DNA of 64,000 bases. It comes from Acanthosoma haemorrhoidale. Its lineage: Eukaryota; Arthropoda; Insecta; Hemiptera; Acanthosomatidae. Made by a program: the position numbers and the translations under genes. This document shows, in pieces, positions 21,736 through 35,294 of the stretch (position 1 is the stretch's first letter; each line of letters begins with the position of its first letter). The notes beneath the pieces are model-generated. The model did no database searches. It was not told the origin of the DNA and worked only from the letters and a program-made list of their open reading frames with translations. The DNA is taken from assembly GCA_930367205.1 (NCBI GenBank), contig OV884011.1:90567474-90631473 (forward strand), in the 5' to 3' direction.

Positions 21736-23095
21736 ACTTTATTGGGCATCTCCCATTCACTGAAGGTAGCCCAAATAAGTACTCTCTGGAGCAATTCTCT
21801 GCTATTCAAGGATTGTTTAGTTACATTCCACAAGGAGTTATCCTTGGTAGACAGAGAGGAGAGGTGGGAATTTAAAGAATCGGAACGGAAGGATGCCAAT
21901 TGCCGCTTTACCATTCTGCAATACTAATTGTACGAGGGATGATCAGAAGGATGTCGGGATCTTTGCCACATAGTTCTCGAGTGGCGTTGGATTGAATTAG
22001 GTCCTTGAGATACGGAGGTAAATTTTCAATGACGGAGAAGTGACGATGCCTCCCAGGCTGACCTCGGGATCAGAGTAGTGAAAGAATCCATTGCATCATC
22101 TAGTTCTTGGGATGTTTTCAGAGATACTTTGAGGTCTACAGAGTTAGAATCTGGCGGAAGTGGTCCCTATCAACTGGGCCTCTAATAAATGAAGGAGGAG
22201 GCCCTCAGTAGATTGGTCTTAGAGAAATGGTTAGGATCAAAGGGCTAGGATCGGAGGAGAGGTCGTCGAGGCGTCTAAGTGAATAGTATAGTGTTCCTCA
22301 ACTATTGTAGAGGAAATCAGAATTTCGTTTGGGATGAGATGGCCAATAGAGGTGGTTGTCAGGAGAGATAGTAGAGCAATGTTTCCGTGTGAGTGCAGAC
22401 AGAGATGAATTGGGAATCGGAAATGGATTTATTGGGAGGGCAGTACACTGATGCTAGAGTAAGGGGGAAAGTGAAGGTGCAGATTAACACTGCAGTGGAC
22501 TGAAGGAAATCGTGTGCTACCAAACGAACTATGTGATGGGAAACGGAGTTATGGACAATGACAGCGGTGCCTGCATGTGCTTTTCCATCTGGGTGATCTG
22601 TTCAATAAGTCTGGTACTGTCGAACTGAAATGGCTGTCTACTCGTAAGTCTTGTTTCAGTAATGAGAGCTAGGTCGATGTTCAAGTCGTGGAGTAGTGCT
22701 GTCAGTTCGTTAGTGTAAGTGCGAACACCATTCGCATTCCAAAGGAGAATGGATAAGGAGTCGGAAGGATCCACTCATGGATTTTGTATAACGGGGTAAG
22801 GGAGAAGATAACATTTGTAAGAAGGGAAATGAGAGGGGTAATTTGGATTTTTTAAGGAATGATATTAATATGCTTGTGAGATCTGAAGAGCTTGAAGGTG
22901 GAGGAATATGCGAGATGGATGGTTGAGGATGGGATTGGGTTTGCTGGTTGCCGGGATGAACATAATGCTGGGGACGAGGACGTGCCTGGACTGCTCTCTG
23001 TTCTGAACTGCATCAGCAAAAAAGACTGAAGGTCTCAAATTTCTGGGCCACTTCTTGTTGCTAGGTTCTTCTCTTCTGGCGGACGGCGTTCTTCA
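21714..23095 (-). mobile_element. Jockey-like LINE, end of ORF1 and apurinic-type endonuclease domain, broken
   Basis: On the minus strand the end of a gag-like ORF1 (VFFADAVQNREQ; then PNPILNHPSRI) lies at about 23090-22800. ORF2 starts at about 22774 with SLSILLWNANGVRTYTNELT, the first block of the AP-endonuclease domain, followed by LNIDLALITETRLTSRQPF. After a frameshift come GTAVIVHNSVSHHIVR and LTLASVYCPPNKSIS (the SVYCPP block). Near 22230 is LSSDPSPLILTIS, the degraded SSDH catalytic end of the endonuclease. The frame 21914-21714 (RSDSLNSHLSSLSTKDNSLW) is the linker before the RT. The RT itself is absent. The element is 3'-truncated, unusual for LINEs, so a deletion or rearrangement removed the rest. 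Confidence 0.88.
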
Positions 23096-23454
23096 TACCC
23101 AAGTGATGGGGCTCACCTTATTTATCATAGACTTAAAACTAACGATAAAAAGTTAAACTAAATCTTAACCTAATTTTCCCCGGCAGTCTGTTACCAGCGA
23201 TGTGGGAAGGTTGGTGGGGTCATTTATTCATTTATTTATTCATCATTGGGGTTTATGAAGTGCGGTAAGGAGTCAAAAAACTTTCAAATTTCTAAAATAT
23301 AACATTTTAGTGAAATATACGTTACGTTATACTATTTTAAGTTAAGTTCATAGATCAAATAAAAAAAACCAAACATGAAATTTTCATTATTATATTATAC
23401 AAATATTATTATATACAAAGAAAGAGGAAAAAGTCACCCATGTGACCAACTGGT
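23096..23454. other. Short spacer, nothing recognised
   Basis: AT-rich after the Jockey fragment. No gene or shared repeat seen. Confidence 0.5.
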
Positions 23455-24540
23455 CACTTAACACTTCAGAAGCTTCTTTTCGCTGACATTCTTGAACGCA
23501 TTCTGGAACAGTCCCTTTTTAAACTCCAGGAGCTATCTGCCATCATGTGCGTATCCCAACTTCTTTAGTAGTGAGTGGGTCTCCATAGTTTCACTATGCC
23601 GGTGAAATATTTCACCTTGTTCCACACTGGGGTCTTCTAAATATTCAGGAAAACTGTCTAATTGCCTGTGTAAATAGTCCACCTTAATAATCATGTTACA
23701 CCCAAGGAACTTAACTGTTGTAAGGGGAAACGGTTAACCATCTGGTTTACTAGTTCAATACTGGCTTTAGCTTTGCGTTTGATCAGAAAATGTCCGACAT
23801 CATCCGAGGACTACAACCATCGGAGTCCAGGCTTTTTGTTCAGCCTCATTCATCGAATTTACGAAGGCAGTATCCTTAATGAGCTGTATTATTTGTGAGC
23901 TTGCTCACTCAACTCCTTTTTTTTTTCCGTACTCACCTGAGGCATTTTCCCCCTATATATCCAAAGAATGATGCTTTATTATCTAGAGCCTTTGCAAACT
24001 GCTTCGTAAGACCCAGCTAATGTATAATTTATTATAAAATATAATATATGCGGTGGAGGAATGATGATTTTTTCACGTTTAATTTAGGAGGGGTCGTTAG
24101 TGGCATTCCTTTCCCCAACATCCATGTTTTGTCTCTTAGGCCACTCTATTCTAAGCCAGTGATGTGTTTTGTCTCTGCAACCCCAGAGGCACAAGAAGAG
24201 AAGCAAGGATATTTGGTCTGGCCACTTTATTGTCTAGGGAGCAAGTTTACCATTTTTAAGTCTGCACAAATCATGTATTGATGCTCAGGATACTGATTTT
24301 CCAAGACCTGTGACGTTGAGTGAGCAATCGTAATTGAACCCTTTTGATTTCTGTTGTGTAGAAGAACACATTTTAAGCTTCGCTTTGAGATGTAAATTAT
24401 CTGGGAAATATTGGGAAAGGCCCATTCTGTCCAGGAGTCCTCTAATTTCGACCAAATACAATATTGTCTTCTTGAGAGAAGGAGGGGAAAGAAGAATACA
24501 GGAACCGGTCCTTGTGTATGCGATTTAGAACTGCACGTTG
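23455..24540 (-). pseudogene. Broken copy of a multicopy arthropod protein family of unknown function
   Basis: Reading the minus strand across frames gives an ordered series of blocks: SFSQEDNIVFG (about 24475); CVLLHNRNQKGSITIAHS (about 24370); ICADLKMVNLLPRQ, a stop, then SGQTKYPCF (about 24270-24200); KTHHWLRIEWPKRQNMDVGE (about 24170-24110); IIIPPPHI, then LGLTKQFAKALDNKASFFGY (about 24085-23955); IIQLIKDTAFVNSMNEAE and QKAWTPMVVV (about 23895-23810); LGCNMIIKVDYLHRQLDSFP and VEQGEIFHRHSETME (about 23705-23590). I know this order of blocks from a large unnamed arthropod family with many near-identical genomic copies, which suggests a mobile or element-captured gene. At least one stop, several frameshifts and a TA-rich insertion near 24035-24060 break it. 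No function is known to me. Confidence 0.8.
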
Positions 24541-25477
24541 AAAAAAACCTCTGATCTAAAAAATTACCATAAATATAGCTAAAATCCTACCAAAAGATTG
24601 TTTTCTTGTATTCCTGTGTAATTTTCAATCTTAAAAGCATCCGTTGGCCAAAGCTATACCTTCGTCGAATCAGTGAACTGAAATACCTAAGTATCATTTA
24701 CGGGAATGTTATTTTACACAGTTAATCGTTACAAACATTCTGTAAAGATATTATAATGAGACAACTTGAACAAATCATCAACTAAGCGTTTATTATTACC
24801 CATTGTTGACTCGTACAATATTTACAATGAAGGCTTGATAATAGCTTAGTATATACACGAGTAGTGTTCTGGATTTAGTATTAACTAAAAAAAAAAATGT
24901 CTTGCTTCCTGTGATCTATGATTCGTGACATTGTTTCTTCCCCTTTGTTATGATAAACTTTCCTCTTTCTTCCGGTACATTCCCTGATTCCGGTTGTTGG
25001 TTAAAAAATAGTCCCCACTAAATATCAATTGGAAGAAATTCTATTCCTCCCTGTTAAATCCTCCCCTAAATCTAGCTAATGACGGAAGATTAACGGTGTC
25101 TATTCTTGCTGCGAGATAAATATCGTCCTCTATCGCCCCGAAACGAAAATATAGGGTGACTTCTGAATTTATCTGCGTCGGCTGGGTGAGAAATCCTCGG
25201 GGTTGAAACGACAAAGGAATTTCTCGAAACTCTTATTTTATTAGCATCTGTAGAGAGAACTGTGATCTCTTTTCCTTTAGCGAAATAATTCAGGCTAAGG
25301 CGAACATACATAAGCCAGATTATACATATAAATTTTTCCTATATATTTGCCCACTTGCCGAGTATAGAACAGAGATAAATGGCTGCCAAATAGCATGCTA
25401 CTCCTTTCTCCAATTTTGATTGATTCCGGTTTATGCAGGACAATAATTTAATCTCATGTAAGAATTATTAATTATTT
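24541..25477. other. AT-rich stretch, nothing recognised
   Basis: Could include the degraded N-terminal part of the family at 23455-24540. A 73-codon minus-strand frame at 25090-25311 has no recognisable domain. Confidence 0.4.
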
Positions 25478-25870
25478 TTAACTCAGGTAGTTAGGAGGGC
25501 TATTTTTTAGTTGTATGTGTACGGCTTCGTACACATCTGCAAAGCTGTGATTTAGATTTATGATCCGTTGTCTTGCCTTTGTTCTGCTAACTCTAAGTGT
25601 TCGTAGAAATTTCACCCAGTTCATGATCCCGCACATTTTGTGTTTTATTTTTTGGTATTTTTTTCCCTGTAGCTTCTGGGTTGCCTTAGAGAAAAGTATT
25701 TTACTGTATGATACAGCGATTGAGGGATCTACAGCTGCTACTTTACCCTTAGTGTCTACCCGATGATAACTTAGTGAGCTTTTAGCCCTCGTGATAGAAA
25801 TACTTTTCTTCAAAGTGTCATACTTGAGAGCGGTATGATACCCAAGAAAGGACAGGTGACCATGAGCCAT
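25478..25870 (-). CDS. 130-codon open frame, product unknown
   Basis: The frame runs from a real ATG at 25870 (MAHGHLSFLGYHTALKYDTL) to a stop at 25478. It is lysine- and serine-rich with a basic middle (QGKKYQKIKHKMCG, RTLRVSRTKARQRI). The run KARQRIINLNHSFADVYEAV vaguely recalls the basic part and first helix of a bHLH protein. No second helix follows and the invariant Glu of the basic region is missing, so I do not make that call. There is no signal peptide or membrane segment. An open frame this long can occur by chance in 64 kb of such DNA. It could also be an exon or a decayed element frame. Confidence 0.2.
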   Translation of the reverse strand: MAHGHLSFLGYHTALKYDTLKKSISITRAKSSLSYHRVDTKGKVAAVDPSIAVSYSKILFSKATQKLQGKKYQKIKHKMCGIMNWVKFLRTLRVSRTKARQRIINLNHSFADVYEAVHIQLKNSPPNYLS

Positions 25871-28009
25871 GGCTAATATTTCATATAATTTTGCCTATTT
25901 TGTTGCGTTCTGCAGAAAAAGAGTTCAAAACATTCTCATCCTTCTTTCAATTTATCGGGGTGCCTTTGGTCAGAAGGGTTACACCAAACCAGAAAGATGC
26001 CAGACATCCATTGTGAGGTTCTACTTAGCCAGTTTTTTGTAGGGTCTCAATACCTTCTAATTACTCTTTCATAATGTTAATTATTATATCGCTTTGTAAT
26101 TACTGTTTTTTGCAATGATTCGTCACGTAACAATACACAGGCAATGTAACAGATCGTCTTTTCGCTCAGTATTACATTTGGAAAATCGCTTTCAACTGTA
26201 AAACGATCATAATCTGTGCTTTAATTGTGAATTAAATAAAATGTAAGAATCGTTGAGGAATTATCTATCAGTAGATCGGTAAGTACCGTAATACCAGTTA
26301 CTCTTCTCTGATTTGTGCATTCATTTTTTTAATCACTGAGGGCGTCACAGTCGAAAGCGTTCTATCAAATATATAACCTGTGGAGAGGCGAAACTTTTTA
26401 TGTCTTTATTTCAAAACATCGCAACCAGCCCTATAATTATACACCGATTTGAAATACTGGCGGTGTTGACTCGTATCCACCCGCATACTTCAGTTGATCC
26501 ACTGTATGCCGCGCTACATTTTTCACCACACTTTATACCATTTCCCGCATATGTTCCACAATAACTTGTTAGAGCATGATGGATACCTTGTTCAGAATTT
26601 ATCTGGTCTCCGTTTATATATTCGGTTTATCGCCCATTCATAGATTCTTTCAACCGAGGAGTGGCGTTAGAATAGCGTTATTTAAAATGCTTTTACGGCC
26701 TGCCAATTCACACAATAATCATTTTGATTCATGGCTGAGAGGAGATTTCTAAGAAGTTCTGAAAGCATTGCTGTGTTTACCTCGAGAGGATGGTGTAATC
26801 TCATTGACACCTTTTTCTGTTGGCTGCGGGAAGAAGTCATTGTTGTAGGGAAAGCTTCAGTGCAATTGGAGAGGAAGAATTTAGCGCATCGATTGCTTGT
26901 GTATGCAAGTTTTTTGAATTAATTGTTGGAGTGGCTAGTACAACATTTTAACATCTTAGTTCAATGTTTTTTTATCAATCTACGAAATTATTTGATCCCA
27001 ACTACTTATGAGTTATGTTATATTGCACCGAGACCGCAGATCGTATTTATTTTTAATTTGATAAAGTATCAAATAGTCAAATATTCCATACTAAGATGAT
27101 TTGAATTACTGACTAGTTTTTACTTCATTTGCAATTATTTAGTATAATATTTTAGGGGCAATGCACAGCATTCAAGTGAGCTGTCAACAATCTCTTGTAT
27201 TGTTTACAGTTTGAGATACCAGTTTATTTGTATATATAAGTCTTCATTTTAGTTGTCCAAAGTTTAGAGAGGTGCTGCTGGTGATAATGATAATGGAAAT
27301 AATTAGTTATTTCTGTTGTCCTCAACTGGAATAGTCCAAGGCTATGAATGGCTGAAGTAATAGTGACTTAGTGGTTTATATAAAAATAAATGAAACTCTT
27401 TTATTATTAATATTGTTGGCACAATAATGTTTGGTGTTTTCATTACAGTGAACCTCTTTTCGCTATATTAATAACGTGGTCAATATAGATTCTGTATAAA
27501 TGAATCTATTTACGATAGGTCAATATTATATTTCCTGTAGTTAGAAAATCATCTGGCTATATTGTATAGAATTATAGGTGTTACATGCATTATATAGTGA
27601 GGTGCAGCAATGGGCACCTTTGGCCCCTTTGAAAAAAATCCAGTTTTCTTCACTGATTCAGTATCAATTGTTTTCAAATAATGAATAAATACTTTTCTTG
27701 ATCACTAAACCACTGTATGCACTCTTACTAAAGGCCCATCTATTTTGTATTGTAATTGAATTCTAAAGGTACTTAAGCCTTAAATATGTGTGTAGTTTTC
27801 CCCGTATGAAATGATTAGCGTTGTTTACTGTTGTGTCCACCTCTTAATTACAAATAGTTATAAGTCACTCTCTTCTCGATCAGATCATCTAATATCTATG
27901 ATTTCTTCCATATGTTTAATAAATAAAGCTTATGACGCCAGTCGGAGAGTGGGGGGGGGAGACAGTCGTAGGTGGGGAGTTATCCTACTCTCTCCTCTCT
28001 CTCTGCACT
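25871..28009. other. AT-rich stretch, nothing recognised
   Basis: Short frames only (63 codons at 26731-26922, 66 at 27811-28011). A more GC-rich portion at 26380-26670 looked codon-like, but no family could be named. Confidence 0.45.
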
Positions 28010-28450
28010 GACGCCTGCTGCTCTACTCAAAACCATGGACTTCTCATTCAACTACCTCTGCATCTCTCTCCTAGCCTCGCTATGTTTTAGTCCAGCGTTG
28101 TGAGACGCCACACCTTCCTAGTGGGAATCTCTGCCTTAATCTCGCTAAAACTAGCACCTCCTTGGAAGAGACCTCTCCCTCGTGGACGACGGTTACCGTG
28201 GCCCTGCAAATTTTACCAGCAGTGTCTCCCATGACAATCCAGTCTGCCTCTCTCCGGTTCACACTCGCCTTTGGGATCCGGACGGTTTTCGCCTACCCTT
28301 AGATACCGAGTGTGAATTCGTGGTCATTCCAAGACCACATAAACTACCTATAAACCTAGCCTGTACCTCTTCTCCTGAACATAGTGCTTTGTCGGGGAAC
28401 ATACACCTTCTAAAAGATCTTATGGAGTCAGATCAAGGTGAATTAGGCTG
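28010..28450 (-). mobile_element. R1-like element fragment, ORF1-type region
   Basis: This GC-richer block is shared with 32690-33000 and 43241-43645 (both in inverse orientation to this one) and, at its left edge, with 37935-38010. Shared landmarks include the phrase CCTACCCTTAGATACCGAGT (or its complement) and CCTTGGAAG. The minus strand reads ATVTVVHEGEVSSKEVLVLA in a frame matching the DVLVLV part of the 38 kb locus. At 37.9 kb the same block lies upstream of a recognisable R1-like RT on the same strand. I therefore infer it is the ORF1 or 5' region of that LINE family. The 117-codon plus-strand frame over it is antisense. Confidence 0.55.
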
Positions 28451-29350
28451 CCCGCCGACTAGGCCGGCGGTTACGGTGAAAGGCCATATCTATCTCTTTC
28501 TGGGCACTCACCGGACGGGGGCTAAGAGGTTGTAGTGACCCTAGCCCGCGGCGGGCGTCTCCTTCCTACTTTGGGGATACTCAGGTATAAACGGAGCCCG
28601 ACATTTATATTTGTGCTTAATTAATTATAAATTATGGCGTTTATTTAATTCTAGACTTTTCTTGTGAAATGACATTTGTTAATGTTGAAAAACACCTTTA
28701 AAATTTGAAAATGTCTTCGTGCACTTTGTATTTGTTTTTTATTGCAAACGCTCTGCGATTAAGTGTCGCCAAATGCGAAGGTTTATCAAACTGTTTGTTT
28801 TTCAGGTAATCCGATTCTAAAAAAGCATTCATCTTCAACCGTTGTTCATCGCTATTGTGCCTATTCCCGAATTAGCTATATTAATCAATTTATATTATCA
28901 AATATTAAGAATTATCAATATATTTTATGGAAAAAAATATATATAGCGTTCCTATTGATAAATACAAGCTGTATCATTTGGTCCATAAACGATTGGTCTT
29001 CAGCCCCCCCCCCCTCCATAATCTTAGTAATTATTGGTGTACACAAGTAAACAATTCTTCACATAAAGGGCCTTAGCTTGTCGTCGTTAGTCGTCGGTAA
29101 TTCGGCGTGATCGGGAAACTACTATTTCTACATTAATTGCGTGGCATCGAAGTATCAGACTTGAAGTCTTCTCCGCAATGAAAGTTGATTAAGTCTGTTT
29201 TAATTAATTGCTTTTAATGCAAATTAGCAGTATGGAAAATTCCATCAATTAGTTTCTTGGGTATTTCTCTATTTCCATATCCTGATAGTTCAACTCTCTC
29301 AGAAATGAAATGAATACAAAATCCTGTAGCTGGACTATACATCTCGTTAC
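28451..29350. other. Mixed stretch, nothing recognised
   Basis: The first about 140 bp are GC-rich (GCCCGCGGCGGGCG near 28540) and may still belong to the R1-like fragment. The rest is AT-rich without genes. A C-run lies at about 29005-29015. Confidence 0.4.
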
Positions 29351-29632
29351 TTTCTAGATAAGACTTAGTTTATTGTTTGTGTTGTGGCTATCCAGTAGAA
29401 TGAATACCTGGTAAATAACGTGTCATTTAATTAATCTTTACAGGTATGTTTATTTAGTTTAGTTTATATTGTTAAATCGTTTGATTCTTATAATTATAAT
29501 GCTATTGTAAATATTTACAGATTAATAAAATCAGTTATAAAAACCAACTTACAAATTAAATTACACGTTATTTACCAGGTATTCTAGTGGATAGCCACAA
29601 CACAAACAATAAACATAAGTCTTATCTAGAAA
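29351..29632. repeat. Foldback with about 80-bp arms
   Basis: The left arm 29351-29432 and right arm 29556-29632 are reverse complements apart from a few changes. Shared sequences include TTTACCAGGTATTC and TGGATAGCCACAACAC on the right. The loop is about 120 bp and AT-rich. No coding sequence is present. It is a snap-back MITE-like element or a rearranged element end. Confidence 0.93.
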
Positions 29633-29699
29633 GAAACCTTCACACACCAAACACAGCTAAGTAACCTTCTCACAACAAACACAGCTAGCTAGATCTCAG

Positions 29700-30119
29700 C
29701 TGGAGTTTACACACTTTAAATCCTCCATCCAGAGCCAGTCCCTCTGACCTTGTTTCTTCCCTTAAGTCTTCAATGTTTGAACGGTCCTTCATTCTCTGCG
29801 TCACAAACCTCTGGAATTCCCTCCCTATTTCCAATCGTGATTAATCCTTATCCTCATAATCAGAGATGCTCATTAACTTCCTACTTCAAAGCCCGACTCT
29901 TTCATCACCTCTTTACTCTTCAGACAGACGTTATTTGCTAAACATATTTATATACGCATGTTCTTCCAATGTAAGAATTTGTTTTGTTATTTAGAATATT
30001 TAACAATTTAGAAATTGTTTTCTTTCTTAAATGCTAGAATAAGATCAGTTTTATGTTTATTATAATTATTCAAAGAGGACTTAATCTCATAATAAAGGTT
30101 TTTGTTCATTCATTCATTC
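29700..30119 (+). mobile_element. CR1/L2-like LINE, C-terminal end of ORF2 and 3' tail
   Basis: A plus-strand frame near 29755-29900 reads RSFILCVTNLWNSLPI followed by INFLLQSP, the C-terminal signature of CR1/L2-superfamily ORF2 (arginine, then LWNSLP, then SFK/R-like). A frameshift or stop follows. The 3' UTR runs to AATAAAGG and ends in a short tandem ATTC repeat (30107-30119), not an A-run. Such microsatellite-like tails are usual for this LINE group. The copy is 5'-truncated to about 420 bp. Confidence 0.7.
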
Positions 30120-30480
30120 CTGTTTTTTTATTGTAACTTAGGATTTATCAACATAGTTATATAATATAGCATTAAAGTTCCAATTCCTAGAACTGTATGG
30201 ATTTCTCCACCTAGCACCTAACACCAAAGGTTAGTGGTTAACTTTATGGTTGCTGGTATCCATGTTATTATAAAGTATCGAAATCAGTATGGATAGTACG
30301 TAGATGAATCTATTTACAGTAGGTCATTCATTATATGTCCTATGCTTAGCTACATTTTATATAATCTTTCATTGCGATTTGTGATTGTGAATCAGTATAA
30401 TAATATACATTATACATTCATTATCTAAACATTTTTAAAAGTAATGGGGATCACCTTATGACAAGTCAAAAAACTTATAG
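30120..30480. other. AT-rich spacer
   Basis: Nothing recognised. Confidence 0.5.
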
Positions 30481-31500
30481 GTTGACGACCTCAACCGACG
30501 ACAGCACAAGCTACCGGGACAGCTTGGCGTATTTTAACCTCGAGAGTGGTATGTCTGACCACTTTTCTCATGATCCCATTCTGAAATTGCTGGAGAATTT
30601 TAGCTGTATTGTTTGCTAAGTGCGAATGCCGGTAAAGCCTGTGTCGTACTTTTTATATTTTGTTACTTAAATTGGTAAAGAAATGTAGTTGCTTATCTAT
30701 TTTTGTAGCCAGATAGTACATTGAGAAAGCCGATGAGTTTTCTTGTCCTTCTATAGTATAGGATTTTGACAAGGCTCTTTGCCACCTTTGAAGAGAAAAG
30801 ATTGCGCAGACGGTGTTTCCGGCGATTTCACTAATGTTTAAATTACCCAGCCTGCCACTGATTTCGTTACAAATTAACTTGCCTGTGTAAGAGCTATTAG
30901 TGCAGTCATGCTGCTGCTGTAAACTGTAGCTTTCTTGTAGTTTATCCCAGCAATGTCAGACGTGTCCATGCTAAAAAGCACCGAAGACAAAACCGCTTCT
31001 TGAGGAGAAGAACTCTACAAGCTAGAGGGAATGGGTTCGAAAGGGAATTCCCAGTCGCAAAGCTGTTGGTACGGCATCCCGTCGGACACTAAGTCGAAAG
31101 CCTGCGTGCAGTCTAACCAAATCATAGCATTTGCTGCTGTTAATACCTAAGGTGGCATCCGTCTATACCTTCACAAGTGGTTGTTCTATATTCAGATGAG
31201 CCTGGAATCCTGCTTGCTCGTACTAAATTATTGAATTTTCCGAACAGAACTTTTTCACGTAGTTCACTCTCTCATCTTTCAAGAATCTTCCCATTGTGTG
31301 GAAAGAGTCTGATTAGGTGATAGTGGGCTGGTTGTTCTTCTCTATCTGTGAACAAGATAGGTTGTTTTCTCGTTGTCCTCTGTAGTGCGGAGAAAAGGGC
31401 CCGTAGGCAATTGTTGGTATAGTTATGATCGATATAGTTCCCAGTTGGTCCGACAATAGTCGTATTTCATGGGACGCGGGATCACAACTCTACCATCAAT
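30481..31500 (-). pseudogene. Heavily degraded LINE reverse transcriptase
   Basis: On the minus strand, blocks appear in the order expected for an RT. Near 31300-31215 is LREKVLFGKFNNL followed by YEQAGFQAHLNIEQ, the QAGFR..R.T..Q block. Near 31130-31070 is AMIWLDCTQAFDLV, corresponding to the LDLTAAFDTV catalytic block. Near 31020-30950 is SSPQEAVLSSVLFSMDTSDI, corresponding to LPQGSVLSPLLFNLYTSDL. Frame breaks lie between blocks and several key residues have changed. The pattern fits a CR1/L2/Jockey-type LINE; clade uncertain. It is much older than the Jockey copies in this window. Confidence 0.7.
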
Positions 31501-32689
31501 CGATGCTGACGGACTGGATTGGTCAGTCGTCACTAAGTCCAGCGTCTCAATAGTTTATCCTGTACGGCTGTTTTGTGAGTAGGAGATCTGGAAACTCCAG
31601 ATTAAAATAAAGTATTTTATTTAATATCCCATAATAAATTGAAAGATATTACTTATTACGGAGGGCGATTTCCTTTTTGATCAATAAATCAAATCAATCT
31701 GATTGAAACTATATTTGCTTTTATTCATGTCGAATTAAATGTTCTGAGATTATATTTAATTATAATTAAAGATTGACATAAATTAAGAACTAAGAAGAAA
31801 ACCCTGATTCACAAAATTGGATTTTTTTATGACTGAATCTACAAACAAAATCAAAACTTGTAAATTAAATTCTGCATTTTGAAAGATAAAATATTTTAAT
31901 ACAATTTTCCAATTAAAAGATGGGCTTTGTGAACAGCTGGATTCATCGTGGCGTCACGCGTCCTTTTGGTATCAAAACAAATAATAAATCGAAAGGAAAA
32001 CATAATAATCAAAATCACAGGACAGACAAGCCGGTAAGTCCACTTGTAACATGCACTATTTACTGATTTTAACCGGCACCACAGCGGAAGTTGCCAGAAT
32101 CGATGCTATCTCAATTTAAGAAGGATCTTGACATATTCCCTCAATCGAAAATAGACATTTTATTGTATTGTTAGTAGATTTATTATTTATTGTAATCATG
32201 AAAAATATATTTATTTGTTTTCTTTGCAGTGATTATATTTTTAGTTGAAAGCCTCAAGAGGTTTCATATCCCTCACAACACAAGCATCCTCAGGAATAAA
32301 ATACTTACAAATAACAAATGGCAAACCACCGGTAATGGGCAATGTACTTGTTATGAATTAGGAACCCTGGTGTGATCAATGTTTACAGATTTCGTACTGG
32401 TTCTCAACAAAATGAAACGAATATTATCGGCGATGGTCTTGAAATAGAAGTACTCGCACCTTGGTTTTGAGCAAATTACTTGAGAAAACTAAACAAAGCA
32501 GAGGCAGAGAATTGTCTTCTTTACATAACAACATACATAACTAATGTATAATATAATATTTCATGTTATAACCTTGTGCCGAATACACTTGACCGACCAA
32601 CCTTCTGTATCGGCAAAATATAATTGTTATCAGAAAAAACAAATAAACCATGGTGCGTCTCAATGATCAATGGCGGAGAAAGAGTTAAT
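31501..32689. other. AT-rich stretch, nothing recognised
   Basis: No gene or repeat recognised. Confidence 0.5.
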
Positions 32690-33000
32690 TTCGGTAGTCT
32701 ATGCCCTTTCATGTCCAGTTTGTTGATTGTGTTGACCTGACTCCATAAGATCGAAAGGATTGCCTTGGAAGGAGCGCAATGTTTAGGTGAGACGTACAGG
32801 TTGAGGCAGAGGTAGTTTAGGTGATCTTGGATTGACCACGATCTCACAATCTGTATCTAAGGGTAGGTGAATAGCGTCCAGAGCTCAAATAGGAGTGTGA
32901 ACTGGAAAAAGGCAGTCTAGATCGTGGGGTAAGTAAGATTGTGGTGTCCTTAGACCGTTGTCCGCGTGGGGGGGGGGGGTCTCAGTGTAGGAGTGCCAGT
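32690..33000 (+). mobile_element. R1-like element fragment, ORF1-type region
   Basis: Same orientation as, and colinear with, 43255-43440. Landmarks are GACTCCATAAGATCG, CAATGTTTAGGTGAGA, ATCTAAGGGTAGGTGA and AGGAGTGTGAACTGGAAAAA. It is the inverse of 28.2-28.43 kb. No intact frame. A G-run of 12 (32968-32979) lies near its end. Confidence 0.6.
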
Positions 33001-33464
33001 CTAACGGACAGAAGACGGGGAATATCCTCTGGGAGCATTGTGGAGGCCGTCAGTATCAAGGTTTGATATAGCGGAAATAGAGAAGTGGTGCAGAGTAAAG
33101 TAAATACGAAAAACATGAATTTTGGGAATGTGACCATTCGGAACAATTCACATACCCCAAACCATCAGGACACTCAACGGAACTGCTTTAAAAAAGTGAA
33201 CGCGCTGACGTAATTCACACTATCCGAAGAAATTTATTTCCATTAGGAAAATCGTTTTAAAATAATAAGACTGAAACATTACCTAATATAGAGGGATGGT
33301 CATTTGTTGTTTCATTAGGGCAGTGAAAAACAATTAAAGTACTAAAAGCTCAAAGAAGAGAAGAGAAATAAATATAATGCTAATATAAACTAAGATAACC
33401 GTTTAAAATTACGCTGATTTCATTGTATTTTCTAAAGGGACTCTTGCTAATAAAGTAAGTCGTA
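33001..33464. other. Spacer, nothing recognised
   Basis: AT-rich, no genes seen. Confidence 0.5.

Positions 33465-35294
<1,830 letters not shown>

Noticed and set aside
26380..26670. Possible mariner C-terminus on the minus strand
   Set aside because: I tried several frames but found neither the catalytic YSPDLAP-type block nor terminal repeats.
28182..28535. 117-codon plus-strand frame
   Set aside because: It is antisense to the strand on which amino acids are conserved between the R1-like copies.
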